NCBI GenBank assembly: GCA_944321505.1
Contig: CALULN010000013.1
Location: 44,247 to 108,246, forward strand
Source: Candidatus Methanomethylophilaceae archaeon
Lineage (GTDB): Archaea > Thermoplasmatota > Thermoplasmata > Methanomassiliicoccales > Methanomethylophilaceae
Reading direction: 5' to 3'
DNA length: 64,000 bases
Shown: in pieces, positions 25,103 through 33,870 of the stretch
How positions within the stretch are numbered: the first letter of the stretch is position 1
Layout of the letters: every line of letters starts with the position of its first letter
The notes under the pieces: generated by a model
The model's input: only the letters and a program-made list of their open reading frames with translations
Database searches by the model: none
Told to the model about the DNA's origin: nothing
Position numbers and translations under genes: made by a program

Positions 25103-25990
25103 TCAGGCAGGTGCTTCCGATGTGACCTCTTCGGCGTACCGGGAGGAGACCTTCTCCAGGAGGTACCCGCAGACCAGGCCCGCCGCCACGCCCACGATGC
25201 ACAGGGGGATCATGTCGGAGGCCATGGCCCCGAACGCCTGCACGAACACCGTCACCACCGAGCCGACTGTGATGCCCAGTATGCAGATGTACGAGGGCAC
25301 GCGGTGCCTCTCCAGGAAGTAGTCCACCACCTTCGCCAGGGCCAGCACCCCGAACACGAAGCCTATCCCCGCAGGTATCAGGGCGGCCACCCTGTCCATG
25401 ATGGTGGACAGATCCAGGTCCCCGATGAGGTTCATGAAGGGAGCGTACAGGCCGATGGCCAGCAGTATGGCCGCCCCGCTGAGCCCGGGGACGATCTTGG
25501 ACAGGGCCAGCAGCAGGCCGATGACGAAGAGCAGGACGATGTCCACCGCATCCAGTTTCACCAGGGATATGCCGGAGTCGAAGCCGTTCACGAAGATCAG
25601 AGCGATCATCACGGCGAAGCCGACGATGCCTGCGATGATGGCGCCCTTGGTTATGCCTTCCTTCCCGCGGTCGGTGCCCAGCTTGTAGATGTCCGGCACC
25701 TGGAACACGATGAGAGCCGCGAAGAAGAACATCAGCGGCACCTCCCAGTTCTCCAGCAGGGCGTTGATGCCCACTGCGCAGACCACAAGGCCCACCACTA
25801 TGCCCAATCCCACCGGCACGATGAACCGGAGGTCCTTCAGAAGCTTGCCGCGGATGTCTGCCACATCGGCTATCAGACGCTCGTAGATGCCGAAGATCAC
25901 CGCGATAATCCCGCCGCTGGCCCCGGGCATCATTGACATGATGCCCACCAGGCCGCCCACCAGGAAGTCCTTCACCGACCGGTTCTCCAT
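25103..25990 (-). CDS. DUF368 polytopic membrane protein
   Basis: A 295-residue protein with about eight hydrophobic helices. The DUF368 signatures occur twice: LVGGLVGIMSMMPGASGGIIAVIFGIYE near the start and ALSKIVPGLSGAAILLAIGLYAPFM in the middle. Bacterial DUF368 proteins (PopT) recycle undecaprenyl phosphate across the membrane. An archaeal homologue could move dolichyl phosphate for glycan assembly, which is inference. GTTTTTATAC (26011-26020) lies 21-30 bp upstream as a promoter. Confidence 0.88.
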   Translation of the reverse strand: MENRSVKDFLVGGLVGIMSMMPGASGGIIAVIFGIYERLIADVADIRGKLLKDLRFIVPVGLGIVVGLVVCAVGINALLENWEVPLMFFFAALIVFQVPDIYKLGTDRGKEGITKGAIIAGIVGFAVMIALIFVNGFDSGISLVKLDAVDIVLLFVIGLLLALSKIVPGLSGAAILLAIGLYAPFMNLIGDLDLSTIMDRVAALIPAGIGFVFGVLALAKVVDYFLERHRVPSYICILGITVGSVVTVFVQAFGAMASDMIPLCIVGVAAGLVCGYLLEKVSSRYAEEVTSEAPA

Positions 25991-26032
25991 GAGAGGGCCA
26001 CATACCCCCTGTATAAAAACAGTTGCGGGCGG

Positions 26033-27232
26033 TCACACGGGCATGACGCCCTTCCCGGAGGGGATGTCGTACTTCCTGACGGTGACAGCCATCAGCATGA
26101 CGGACATCGCCACCGTCAGCACGGTGTACCACGAGAGGATCTCCAGCACCGAGTAGGGTCCGGAGACCATACCGACGATGAGGTTGGGGACGGCGGCACC
26201 GCCGTAGGATGTGAGGTAGATGGTGGAGAACACCCCGGCCCTCTCCCGGATGCCGGTCTGGGCGAGGATGCCGGTGACGCTGCCGGTGAAGGCCACCCCC
26301 TGGGACAGCCCCGCTATGATGCTCGCTATCAGGAACAGAGCCAGGTTGTCTGCCGCCAGGGACAGGTACATGACAACGATGAAGACGGAGAATCCGGCCA
26401 TTCCGTACCTCTGGGCGGTGCGGGTGTCGAACCTCTTGGCGAAGAACCCGCCAACAGCGTTGGGCAGCAGCAGGGATGTGAACACCGCAGCCGCGAGGAA
26501 GGCGTTGTGGGAGCCGAAGTACTCCTGGACGATGGTGGAGCTGTAGGCTTGGGAGAACCCGCCCACCGCCCAGGTGCCCACGAAGATGAAGGCGGAGGCC
26601 AGGAACATCCGCTTGGCGGACGCGGGGATCTGGATCCTCGGGCGCACGGAGGCCATGAGGCCGGGCTTCCTCTCCACGGTCTCGGCGCCGCAGGCCACCG
26701 TCAGCGCTATGACGACGATGACCCCCATCACGCAGGTGAAGTACATGGGGGCGGTGACGCCGGTGTACTGGATGACGCCGCCGGAGACGAAGGCGCCGGT
26801 GGACAGGCCCAGCGTGGGAGCGCTGCTGGTGATGGCGGGACCCACCCACTTGGGCAGGTCGGCGCACAGGTCGACAATGTAGGCGGCGACCGTGCTCGAC
26901 CCCAGACCGCTGACGATCCCCTGTATGAGCCTGCCGGCCATCAGCATCTCCGGAGAGGTGAGGTTCGCGAAGACGAAGCATCCGATGAAGGACACAGCCA
27001 GAATCAGCACCGTCACCGGCCTGCGGCCCAGGTGGTCGGAGAGCCTGGGGAAGAACAGCAGGGACACCACCGTCCCTATCAGATAGCACACCGAGGTGAG
27101 GGACAGCTGCCCCTGGGTGAGGCCCAGCTCCCCTTGGTACATAGAGTACAGCGGTATGGGGGAGCCGGATGCGAAATAGAGGATGACGATCGATGCTACC
27201 GCGCCTACCAGCCCGACGGACTTCCTGTCCAT
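26033..27232 (-). CDS. Major facilitator superfamily transporter
   Basis: A 399-residue protein with about twelve hydrophobic helices. The MFS loop 2-3 motif reads FFPRLSDHLGRRPVTVL, and GRLIQGIVSGLGSSTVAAYIVDL is the helix-4 region typical of drug:H+ antiporters. It most resembles drug or small-molecule exporters, but the substrate is unknown. The start is ATG 27232, preceded by GAGGCGGTGGC. Confidence 0.88.
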   Translation of the reverse strand: MDRKSVGLVGAVASIVILYFASGSPIPLYSMYQGELGLTQGQLSLTSVCYLIGTVVSLLFFPRLSDHLGRRPVTVLILAVSFIGCFVFANLTSPEMLMAGRLIQGIVSGLGSSTVAAYIVDLCADLPKWVGPAITSSAPTLGLSTGAFVSGGVIQYTGVTAPMYFTCVMGVIVVIALTVACGAETVERKPGLMASVRPRIQIPASAKRMFLASAFIFVGTWAVGGFSQAYSSTIVQEYFGSHNAFLAAAVFTSLLLPNAVGGFFAKRFDTRTAQRYGMAGFSVFIVVMYLSLAADNLALFLIASIIAGLSQGVAFTGSVTGILAQTGIRERAGVFSTIYLTSYGGAAVPNLIVGMVSGPYSVLEILSWYTVLTVAMSVMLMAVTVRKYDIPSGKGVMPV

Positions 27233-27311
27233 GCCACCGCCTCAGATGACCGGAGTCACCGCGGAGGCGTATTTACGGGTTGCCAGGATACCGCCGGGCT
27301 GGTTCCACGGT

Positions 27312-29390
27312 TCACTTGCGGAGCACCCTCATGGCGTTGGCCACCGCGATCAATGCGACGCCCACGTCTCCGAAGACGGCCTCCCACATCCCGACCATGC
27401 CCATGGCGCCGAGGGCCAGGAACACAGCCTTGACGATCAGTGCGAAGGCGATGTTCTCCAAAGCGATGGCTCTGGTGGCCCGGGACACTTTCAGCGCGGC
27501 AGGGATGCCGGAAGGCTCGTCGGTCATCAGCACGATGTCCGCCGCCTCAATGGCGGCGTCCGAGCCAAGGCCGCCCATGGCGATGCCCACATCGGCTCTG
27601 GACAATGCGGGGGCGTCGTTTATGCCGTCGCCGACGAAGGCCACCCTTCCTCCGCCTTCGGCGCAGATGCGCTCCAGGTGATCCACCTTGCCGTCCGGGA
27701 GCAGGCCGGCGCGGTACTCCGTCATGCCCACCGCCTCCGCCACCCCGCGGGCGGTCGCCTCATCATCGCCGGTTAGCATGACCGTCCTGCGCACACCTAG
27801 GGACATGAGCTCTGTGAGGGCCTTCCTGCTGTCAGCCTTCACACGGTCGGAGATGATGACGCATCCGGCGAACTCCCCGCCGACGGAGACGTACACCTTG
27901 GTTCCCGCCTTTCCGCACTCGGAATAGGGGATGCCTTCCTCCTCCATCAGGCGTCCGCTGCCGGCGCACACCCTGATGCCGTCCACATCCGCGATAACCC
28001 CCCTGCCCGCACGCTCCTCGGCGTGCGCGGGCGAAGGGATATCGCCGTCCACGGCGGATGCGATGGATCTTGCTATCGGATGGTTGGAGACGCTCTCGGC
28101 GGCAGCGGCCATCCTCAGCACCTCCTCTCTCCCGAAGCCTCCGGCGGTGATGACGTCGGTGACCTCGAAAACACCTTCCGTAAGGGTACCGGTCTTGTCG
28201 AAGACCACGGTGTCCACCCTATTGAGGGCCTCCAGGGAGCTTCCGCCCTTCACCAGCACCCCATGGCGGGATGCGGCTCCGATTCCGCCGAAGAAGGTGA
28301 GCGGAACCGAGATGACCAGAGCGCAGGGGCAGGAGACCACCAGGAACACCAGCGCCCTGTGCACCCATTCGGACCATGCACCGCCCATCAGCAGCGGAGG
28401 GATGAGGGCCAGCAGGGCTGCGGCGCCCACAACGGCGGGGGTGTAGTACCTGGCGAACACCGTGATCAGGTTCTCGGTCCTCGCCTTCTTCGCGGAGGCG
28501 TTCTCCACCAGGTCGATGATTCTGGCGACTGTGGACTCGCCGTAGGGGCGGTCCACCCTGATTTCCAGCACGCCGTCGGTGCAGATGCAGCCGGACAGCG
28601 CTTCGCCGCCTTCGGAGAGGCGGCGGGGCACCGGCTCGCCGGTGATGGCTTTGGTGTCTGCCATGCAGCTGCCGGACACCACGGTGCCGTCCAGGGGGAT
28701 CCTCTCCCCGGGCCGGACCACAATCGTCTCGCCGACTGCCACATCCGCCGGATCGATCTCTGTCTGTACGCCGTCCCTTATCACCCTGGCTCTGTCGGAA
28801 CGGATGTCCATCAGCTCGGTGATGGACCTGCGGGACCTGCGGACCGCGAGGTCCTGGAAGTACTCCCCCACCTGGTAGAACAGCATCACTGCCACCGCCT
28901 CTGGGTACTCTCCGATGATGAACGCCCCTATGGTGGCGACGGACATCAGCAGATTCTCATCGAAGACCCTGCCCTTGGAGATGTTGCGGGCGGCGGTCAG
29001 CAGGACGTCCGCTCCGAGCACGGCATAGGAGGCGACGAACACCGCCAGCGGAGCGTAGGAAGGCAGGTCCCAGATGTAGAACATCGGGAGAGCCAGCGCG
29101 AACAGTGCTGCTCCCACCGCCAGGCGGGCTATCTTGCCTTTGTCCGCCTCATGCGAATGCTCGGCAGGGTCCTCCGTCAGCACCACCACATCGGGCTCGT
29201 GGGCGAAGACCACCTCCTCCACCCTCTCGGTGAGGGTCGGTTCGGCCGACGGCTCGAAGACCACCGTCAGCGTCTGCCTCACAAGGTTCACTGAGGATGA
29301 GGTCACGCCCTCAAGCAGCCCCACCTCCCTCTCTATCATCGCGGAGCAGTTGGGGCAGTCCAGCCCCTGCAGGACATATCTCCTCTTCAC
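27312..29390 (-). CDS. zntA: Zn2+/Cd2+-exporting P1B-type ATPase
   Basis: A 692-residue heavy-metal pump of the inner membrane. An N-terminal heavy-metal-associated domain has GLDCPNC (C12 and C15). The transmembrane metal site is SCPCALVISVP, the phosphorylated aspartate is in FDKTGTLTEG, and TGDDEATARGVA and VGDGINDAPALSRADVGIAMG complete the catalytic core. CPC plus the C-terminal signature points to the P1B-2 Zn/Cd/Pb group. The start is GTG 29390, with GGAGGAGAC upstream. A CadC-like repressor gene lies 65 bp upstream, and an operator matching the one at that gene's own promoter lies just before this start, so it is metal-inducible. Confidence 0.92.
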   Translation of the reverse strand: MKRRYVLQGLDCPNCSAMIEREVGLLEGVTSSSVNLVRQTLTVVFEPSAEPTLTERVEEVVFAHEPDVVVLTEDPAEHSHEADKGKIARLAVGAALFALALPMFYIWDLPSYAPLAVFVASYAVLGADVLLTAARNISKGRVFDENLLMSVATIGAFIIGEYPEAVAVMLFYQVGEYFQDLAVRRSRRSITELMDIRSDRARVIRDGVQTEIDPADVAVGETIVVRPGERIPLDGTVVSGSCMADTKAITGEPVPRRLSEGGEALSGCICTDGVLEIRVDRPYGESTVARIIDLVENASAKKARTENLITVFARYYTPAVVGAAALLALIPPLLMGGAWSEWVHRALVFLVVSCPCALVISVPLTFFGGIGAASRHGVLVKGGSSLEALNRVDTVVFDKTGTLTEGVFEVTDVITAGGFGREEVLRMAAAAESVSNHPIARSIASAVDGDIPSPAHAEERAGRGVIADVDGIRVCAGSGRLMEEEGIPYSECGKAGTKVYVSVGGEFAGCVIISDRVKADSRKALTELMSLGVRRTVMLTGDDEATARGVAEAVGMTEYRAGLLPDGKVDHLERICAEGGGRVAFVGDGINDAPALSRADVGIAMGGLGSDAAIEAADIVLMTDEPSGIPAALKVSRATRAIALENIAFALIVKAVFLALGAMGMVGMWEAVFGDVGVALIAVANAMRVLRK

Positions 29391-29411
29391 CTTCCGTCTC
29401 CTCCTCTATTT

Positions 29412-29433
29412 CGTAATTGCTCAATCACTCAAC
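29412..29433. promoter_or_regulatory. CadC/ArsR operator before the zinc/cadmium ATPase
   Basis: On the minus strand the 22-bp site begins GTTGAGTGATTG and ends CAATTACG. It matches the site upstream of the repressor gene (29824-29845) at 18 of 22 positions. The near-palindromic core is TGATTG-nn-CAATTA. It lies between a TATA-like TTTTTTATT (29441-29449) and the GTG start, the right place for blocking transcription. Confidence 0.75.
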
Positions 29434-29455
29434 TAATGATGAATAAAAAAGCGCA

Positions 29456-29809
29456 TCACTCCCGCAGGTGCTCCAGGCCCATGTCGATGATCCTCTCCAC
29501 GTGGTCGTCCGCCAGAGAGTAGTACACCGTCTGCGCGTCCCTGCGGTACTTCACCAGATTTGCCATCCTGAGGGCCTTGAGCTGATGGGAAACCGCCGAC
29601 TTCGTCAGCCCCAGCAGGCAGGCTATGTCGCAGACGCACATCTCGTTCTGATGCAGGGCGTGGAGTATCCTCACCCTGGTGCTGTCCGAGAACAACTTGT
29701 ACAGCGAGGCGAGCCTGAGGTACTCGTCCTCCTCCAGCATACGGGAGCGGGTGTCCGCCACCACTTCGCCGTGGATGACCTCGCAGTCGCATACGGGCTG
29801 TGCGCTCAT
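29456..29809 (-). CDS. cadC: CadC/ArsR-family metal-responsive repressor
   Basis: A 117-residue winged-helix repressor that leaves DNA on metal binding. Every CadC ligand position can be found: N-terminal C7 (and C9), the alpha3 pair C58-V-C60, and the alpha5 zinc site D101-x-H103 with H114-x2-E117. C58, C60, D101, H103, H114 and E117 have the same numbering as in Staphylococcus aureus CadC. The recognition helix is LTKSAVSHQLKALRMANLV. A perfect AAGGAGG ribosome-binding site precedes ATG 29809. It is adjacent to the zinc/cadmium pump, with matching operators at both genes, so it should sense Cd/Pb/Zn and autoregulate. Confidence 0.92.
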   Translation of the reverse strand: MSAQPVCDCEVIHGEVVADTRSRMLEEDEYLRLASLYKLFSDSTRVRILHALHQNEMCVCDIACLLGLTKSAVSHQLKALRMANLVKYRRDAQTVYYSLADDHVERIIDMGLEHLRE

Positions 29810-29823
29810 GTTCGTCCTCCTTA

Positions 29824-29845
29824 GTTGAATGATTGCTCAATTACT
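29824..29845. promoter_or_regulatory. CadC/ArsR operator at the repressor's own promoter
   Basis: Site beginning GTTGAATGATTG and ending CAATTACT. It lies 15-36 bp upstream of the cadC start and just downstream of a TATA-like GATAAATAC (29851-29859). It shares 18 of 22 positions with the site before the ATPase gene, which indicates autoregulation. It overlaps the 3' end of the hydrolase gene. Confidence 0.75.
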
Positions 29846-30746
29846 CATCAGTATTTATCGCTTGCTGTCCGGCGACGGAATCCGCCGTACGCAGCACCCA
29901 CCTGACGATGTCGGCCTCCGCCCTGCCCTGAGTCGCTCTACCGAACAGCGAATGGCCAGCGCCTGTGTACAGGTACACCTCGGGGCGCATGCCCCCATCG
30001 GCCATGACCGAGGCTACGCTGACCACTCCTTCCCCGTATCCGCCCACCGGATCCCTCTTCCCGGAGGCCAAGAGGACGGGCGTCCCGTGCGTCATCCTCC
30101 CGGTGCCGTCGGCCATCGCACCGCGTATGAGGGACATGAGGTCGTACAGCGCGCGGTTAGAGAACAGGAACCCGCACATGGGGTCCCCGTGACCTTCGGA
30201 AGTGCGGAAGCGTATGCTGTATCCGCCCACGACCGCCATGTTCAGTTTGGCGCTGCGGGTCCTGCCGCCGTTGAGACGGCATCTCAGCCCCACGTACATC
30301 CTCCCGAAGAGGAGCTTCAGAACGGGGATCTCCCCGGTGGCCGTCAGGACCGCCGCGTCAGCGGGGACGCCGGAGGCCAGGAGCCTCCTGGCCACGAAGG
30401 ACCCCATGCTGTGTCCTACCACCATGTGCGGGATGCCGGGGAACTCCGATGCCATCCGCGAGAACACCGATTCGCAGTCGCTGACCAGCAGCGAATCGCC
30501 ATCTCTGTCGGCGATGTGACCGAGATCCCCGTCCGCCGTGAGACCGTGGCCCAACTGGTCGTAGCCGTAGACGACGGCGCCGGAGCGGCAGAGCATCTCC
30601 GCCATCACGGAATGGCGCATGATGTGCTCCATCATGCCGTGGACGATGAGGACGGCGCAGAGGGGCTCGCCGTCGGGAATCCAACGGACGCATCTCAATT
30701 GCACCCCCTCCGATGCCGAGTCCATCCGGAACTCCTGGCGATCCAT
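29841..30746 (-). CDS. Alpha/beta hydrolase (monoacylglycerol lipase / lysophospholipase-like, S33)
   Basis: About 301 residues with the fold's landmarks: LIVHGMMEHIMRHSVMAEML (oxyanion HG), YGYDQLGHGLT, nucleophile elbow VGHSMGS, and a late catalytic His in GAGHSLFGR. Serine hydrolases of this type cleave monoacylglycerols or lysophospholipids in other organisms. For an archaeon with ether lipids, the substrate is unclear and may be dietary or host ester lipid. I chose ATG 30746; ATG 30782 and ATG 30725 (with AGGAG 6 bp upstream) are alternatives. The last bases overlap the cadC operator. Confidence 0.8.
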   Translation of the reverse strand: MDRQEFRMDSASEGVQLRCVRWIPDGEPLCAVLIVHGMMEHIMRHSVMAEMLCRSGAVVYGYDQLGHGLTADGDLGHIADRDGDSLLVSDCESVFSRMASEFPGIPHMVVGHSMGSFVARRLLASGVPADAAVLTATGEIPVLKLLFGRMYVGLRCRLNGGRTRSAKLNMAVVGGYSIRFRTSEGHGDPMCGFLFSNRALYDLMSLIRGAMADGTGRMTHGTPVLLASGKRDPVGGYGEGVVSVASVMADGGMRPEVYLYTGAGHSLFGRATQGRAEADIVRWVLRTADSVAGQQAINTDE

Positions 30747-30808
30747 GGGACTCAATGGAGATGCAGGGATAAACCGTTGCATCCTGCGCAGACGCGCTGA
30801 CTGCAGAA

Positions 30809-31942
30809 TCAGGGACCCGGGCGCCTTACTTCGGGCACTCTCCCGAAGGGCTCGAGGGAACGGACCTTCGAAAGCACAAGATCATCGTAGCCGTCCTCGA
30901 CCAGCAGAAGGGAGTCCTCTCCCCCGAGGCAGCGCCCGATGCAGGATTCGAAGGCATCGAAGTAGTAGTCCACCCTCAGGCTGTTCGCGCCTGCGAACCT
31001 CCTTGCGCCGGCACCGTACACGCCGACGGATGCGGACCCCTCGATCAGCGAGGCGATCCCTTCCGGATCCGCATCTTCCGAAACCGTGATCACGGACAGG
31101 GCCCCGCAGGGACGGTCGGTCACCTTCGCCACCATCTGGCTCTCGGTCTTGGGACACGGAGCCTCGGGGATCCCGCGGATCATGCAGAGGCTCCGGTTGA
31201 CGGCGAACATGGAGGGCTGCATCAGGCCGCTGAGGTACACCTGCACGGGGTCGTCGTAAAACCCGTCCGCGTCCCCGGAGTACACGACCTCCCCTCCGCG
31301 CAGGACGTGGGTCACGTCCGCCCAGGAGTAGGCCAGGTCCACATCGTGCGTCGATATGACCACGGTCGTCCCGGAGTGGTGCAGCTGCTCCGCCAGCTCC
31401 ATCAGCTCAGACGCCATCTGGGGATCCAATCCTGCGGTGGGCTCGTCCATCACCAGGACCTCGGGGCGCATGGCCAGCGCCCCGGCCAGAGAAAGCCTCT
31501 TCCTCTGACCGTAGGAGAGCTTGAGAGAGCTCTGCTTCCGCATGCCGGAGAGCCCAACCAGGGACAGCGCCTCCTCCGCCCTGGATGCCACCTCATCCTC
31601 CGGGAGGCCCAGGTTGCGGGGCCCGTAGGAGGCATCCGCCTCCACGGTCTGTCCGAAGATCTGATCGTCCGGGTTCTGCATCACCAGCGAGACCTTCGAC
31701 CTCAGAGCCCGCAGGCCCTTCCGCCTGTAGGACACGGGCTCGCCGTCGAAGAGGACGGCACCCCTGTCCGGCTTCAGTATGCCGTTGAGATGGTGGAACA
31801 GCGTAGACTTCCCGGCGCCGTTGGCGCCCATAATGACGGTCCTCTCTTTGCGGCCGATGGCCAGGTCGACGTCCTTCAGGGAAGGGCGCTCCGCGCCCTT
31901 GTACGAGAAAGAGACGCCCCTGAGCTCCAGAACGGGATTCAT
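30809..31942 (-). CDS. cbiO: Cobalt transporter ATP-binding protein CbiO (copy with C-terminal extension, distal)
   Basis: The ATPase of an ECF-type cobalt importer. The first ~240 residues are the ABC domain: Walker A GANGAGKSTLFHHLNG, Q-loop VSLVMQNPDDQIFGQTVE, signature LSYGQRKRLSLAGALA, Walker B VLVMDEPTAGLDPQ, and STHDVD. A further ~130 residues follow (VAKVTDRPCGALSVITVSED onward), ending in PEVRRPGP. The extension is paralogous to that of the neighbouring CbiO: both contain a (Y/F)(Y/F)F(D/N)A block followed by an acidic segment. It overlaps that gene by 4 bp and probably pairs with it as a heterodimer. Confidence 0.92.
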   Translation of the reverse strand: MNPVLELRGVSFSYKGAERPSLKDVDLAIGRKERTVIMGANGAGKSTLFHHLNGILKPDRGAVLFDGEPVSYRRKGLRALRSKVSLVMQNPDDQIFGQTVEADASYGPRNLGLPEDEVASRAEEALSLVGLSGMRKQSSLKLSYGQRKRLSLAGALAMRPEVLVMDEPTAGLDPQMASELMELAEQLHHSGTTVVISTHDVDLAYSWADVTHVLRGGEVVYSGDADGFYDDPVQVYLSGLMQPSMFAVNRSLCMIRGIPEAPCPKTESQMVAKVTDRPCGALSVITVSEDADPEGIASLIEGSASVGVYGAGARRFAGANSLRVDYYFDAFESCIGRCLGGEDSLLLVEDGYDDLVLSKVRSLEPFGRVPEVRRPGP

Positions 31943-33045
31943 ACCAGCACCTCCGGCGCATCCCCGAACCCTTCCGAACGGCGGATCCTCTCGATCACCG
32001 ATTCCTCCATCCCCGGGTCGCAGAACAGGACGCAGTCTTTGCCGGTGAGGGCCTCCATCAGGCAGCACTCCACGGCGTTGAAGAAGAAATCCGCCCTCAG
32101 CATCCCCTCGGAGAAGGCGCGGCGGGTGCGGTATCCGCAGACGCCAACAACGGTCCCCTCGGATACGTCCTCCGGGACGGTGGCCACCCTGATGGTGCCC
32201 CTCAGGGACCCGCCGGCGAGCCTGCAGAGGAGCTGGCTCATGGTCCGTGGGTACGGGGACTCGGATATGCCGCGGGCGGCGCAGACAGCGGAGTTGACGG
32301 AGAACACCCTCGGCCTCGCCAGCCCCGCCAGGGAAACCTCCCCGCTGTCGCCGAAGAACCCTTCGGGCGGCCCGGAGTACACTGCCTTGCCGTTGCGGAG
32401 CACGTGTATGCTCTCCGCCCATGTGTATGCGAGATCGACATCGTGCGTCGAGACGATGACGGTAGTCCCCGACCTGCACAACTGCTCCGCCAGCTCCAGG
32501 ACCTCGTGGGACATCTGGGGATCCAGGCCGGCGGTGGGCTCGTCCATGATCATCACCCTGGGCCTCACCGCCAGGGCGCCTGCGATGGCCACCCTCTTCC
32601 GCTGGCCGTAGGACAGCTGCACGGTGGGCCTGGTGCGGTAGCCATCCATGCCGACCATGTACAGCGCCTCATCCACCCTGCGCTCGACCTCGTCGCGGGG
32701 GAGGTCCATGTTCAGCGGTCCGAAGGCCACGTCCTCCTCCACCGTCGACGAGAATATCTGCTCGTCCGGGTTCTGGACCACCACCGACACCTCCGAACGA
32801 AGCCTCCTCAGCGCCTCCTTGGAGTAGTCCAGAGGCGAGCCGCAGTAGAGCACCTGCCCCTCTGCCGGCTTCAGCACCCCGTTGAGATGGTAGAACAGCG
32901 TGGACTTCCCGGCGCCGTTGGCTCCGAGTATCACCGTCCTGACGCCCTCTTCGATGGACAAGGAGACTCTGTCGAGGGACGGCCTCTCCTGACGGGGGCT
33001 GTACCGGTACGTGACGTCGCGGAGCTCCAGCAGCGGCAGCCTCAC
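31939..33045 (-). CDS. cbiO: Cobalt transporter ATP-binding protein CbiO (copy with C-terminal extension, proximal)
   Basis: About 368 residues. The ABC domain has GANGAGKSTLFYHLNG, VVVQNPDEQIFSSTVEEDV, LSYGQRKRVAIAGALAV, MIMDEPTAGLDPQ and STHDVD. A C-terminal extension of about 120 residues includes RVATVPEDVSEGTVVGVCGYRTRRAFSEG, FFFNAVECCLMEAL and VLFCDPGMEES. The start is GTG 33045, overlapping the cbiQ stop (GTGTGA), since homology begins at LLELRDVTYRY with no ATG available. The two CbiO genes are tandem duplicates. Confidence 0.92.
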   Translation of the reverse strand: MRLPLLELRDVTYRYSPRQERPSLDRVSLSIEEGVRTVILGANGAGKSTLFYHLNGVLKPAEGQVLYCGSPLDYSKEALRRLRSEVSVVVQNPDEQIFSSTVEEDVAFGPLNMDLPRDEVERRVDEALYMVGMDGYRTRPTVQLSYGQRKRVAIAGALAVRPRVMIMDEPTAGLDPQMSHEVLELAEQLCRSGTTVIVSTHDVDLAYTWAESIHVLRNGKAVYSGPPEGFFGDSGEVSLAGLARPRVFSVNSAVCAARGISESPYPRTMSQLLCRLAGGSLRGTIRVATVPEDVSEGTVVGVCGYRTRRAFSEGMLRADFFFNAVECCLMEALTGKDCVLFCDPGMEESVIERIRRSEGFGDAPEVLV

Positions 33046-33854
33046 ACCCCCAGGAGGATGCGGGACATGTCCACCATGCCCTCGGTGCGCATCCCGAACA
33101 CATAGAGCGCGGCTGCGACGGCTGCGGTCACCGCCACCCACTTCACCCCCGCCTTCGCGGGCGCGTTGAGTACCGGGAAGTACCCGCGGTAGTTGCGGCA
33201 GTCCAACGCCATCTGCGCCTTGTCCGCCATCTCGGTGGAGGACAGGAATGTCCCCACGGCTATGGAGGCGGCGGTCTCCACCGACCTGCGCACGCCGGAG
33301 AACCCGAGCCTGCAGGAGGCGGCGCTCCACATGGCCTCCATCCTCTCGATCAGCAGGAAGGCGTAGCGGTAGATCAGCACAACGATCTCGGCCACCTCGT
33401 CGGGGATCCTTATCTGCCTGAGCGCCTGGGACAGATGAGGTATCGGCGTTGACGTGGCGAAGCCCATCATGACGGTTATGCCCGCTATGCTCCTGAAGAA
33501 CACCAGCCAGGCCTCGTTGAAGCTGTCCGCGGTCATGTGGATGTCGATCCACAGGATGCGGGTGTCCCATACGACCTCGCCTCCGCTGCCGGAGATGGAG
33601 ATGAACCCGCATCCCACGGCCAGTATCGCCACCGCCTCCAGTATAGCCAGACCGATGAAGAACGGGACCCTGAGGTTGGTGGAGTAGGCCATCATCGAGA
33701 TGCCTATGACCAGCGTGACCGCCGGGACGAGGAAGGATCCGGTGGCGATGTTGACGATCAGCACCGCCACCATGAACATGAGTTTGCCGAGGGGGGCCCA
33801 GGACAGCATGCGGGAGCCGTATGCCAGCGTATCCATCTGTGCGTGCTCCGACAT
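33042..33854 (-). CDS. cbiQ: Cobalt transporter transmembrane protein CbiQ
   Basis: The T-component of the cobalt ECF importer, about 270 residues with several hydrophobic helices. Family features are LMFMVAVLIVNIATGSFLVPAVTLVIG, IPDEVAEIVVLIYRYAFLLIERMEAMWSAASCRLG, and the TxxAxxMxxxLDCRNYRGYFP coupling region typical of CbiQ. It is followed by cbiN upstream and cbiO downstream. The start at ATG 33854 gives MSEHAQMDTLAYGS, a normal N-terminus. Confidence 0.92.
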   Translation of the reverse strand: MSEHAQMDTLAYGSRMLSWAPLGKLMFMVAVLIVNIATGSFLVPAVTLVIGISMMAYSTNLRVPFFIGLAILEAVAILAVGCGFISISGSGGEVVWDTRILWIDIHMTADSFNEAWLVFFRSIAGITVMMGFATSTPIPHLSQALRQIRIPDEVAEIVVLIYRYAFLLIERMEAMWSAASCRLGFSGVRRSVETAASIAVGTFLSSTEMADKAQMALDCRNYRGYFPVLNAPAKAGVKWVAVTAAVAAALYVFGMRTEGMVDMSRILLGV

Positions 33855-33870
33855 CCCGGGCCCCCTCGGA

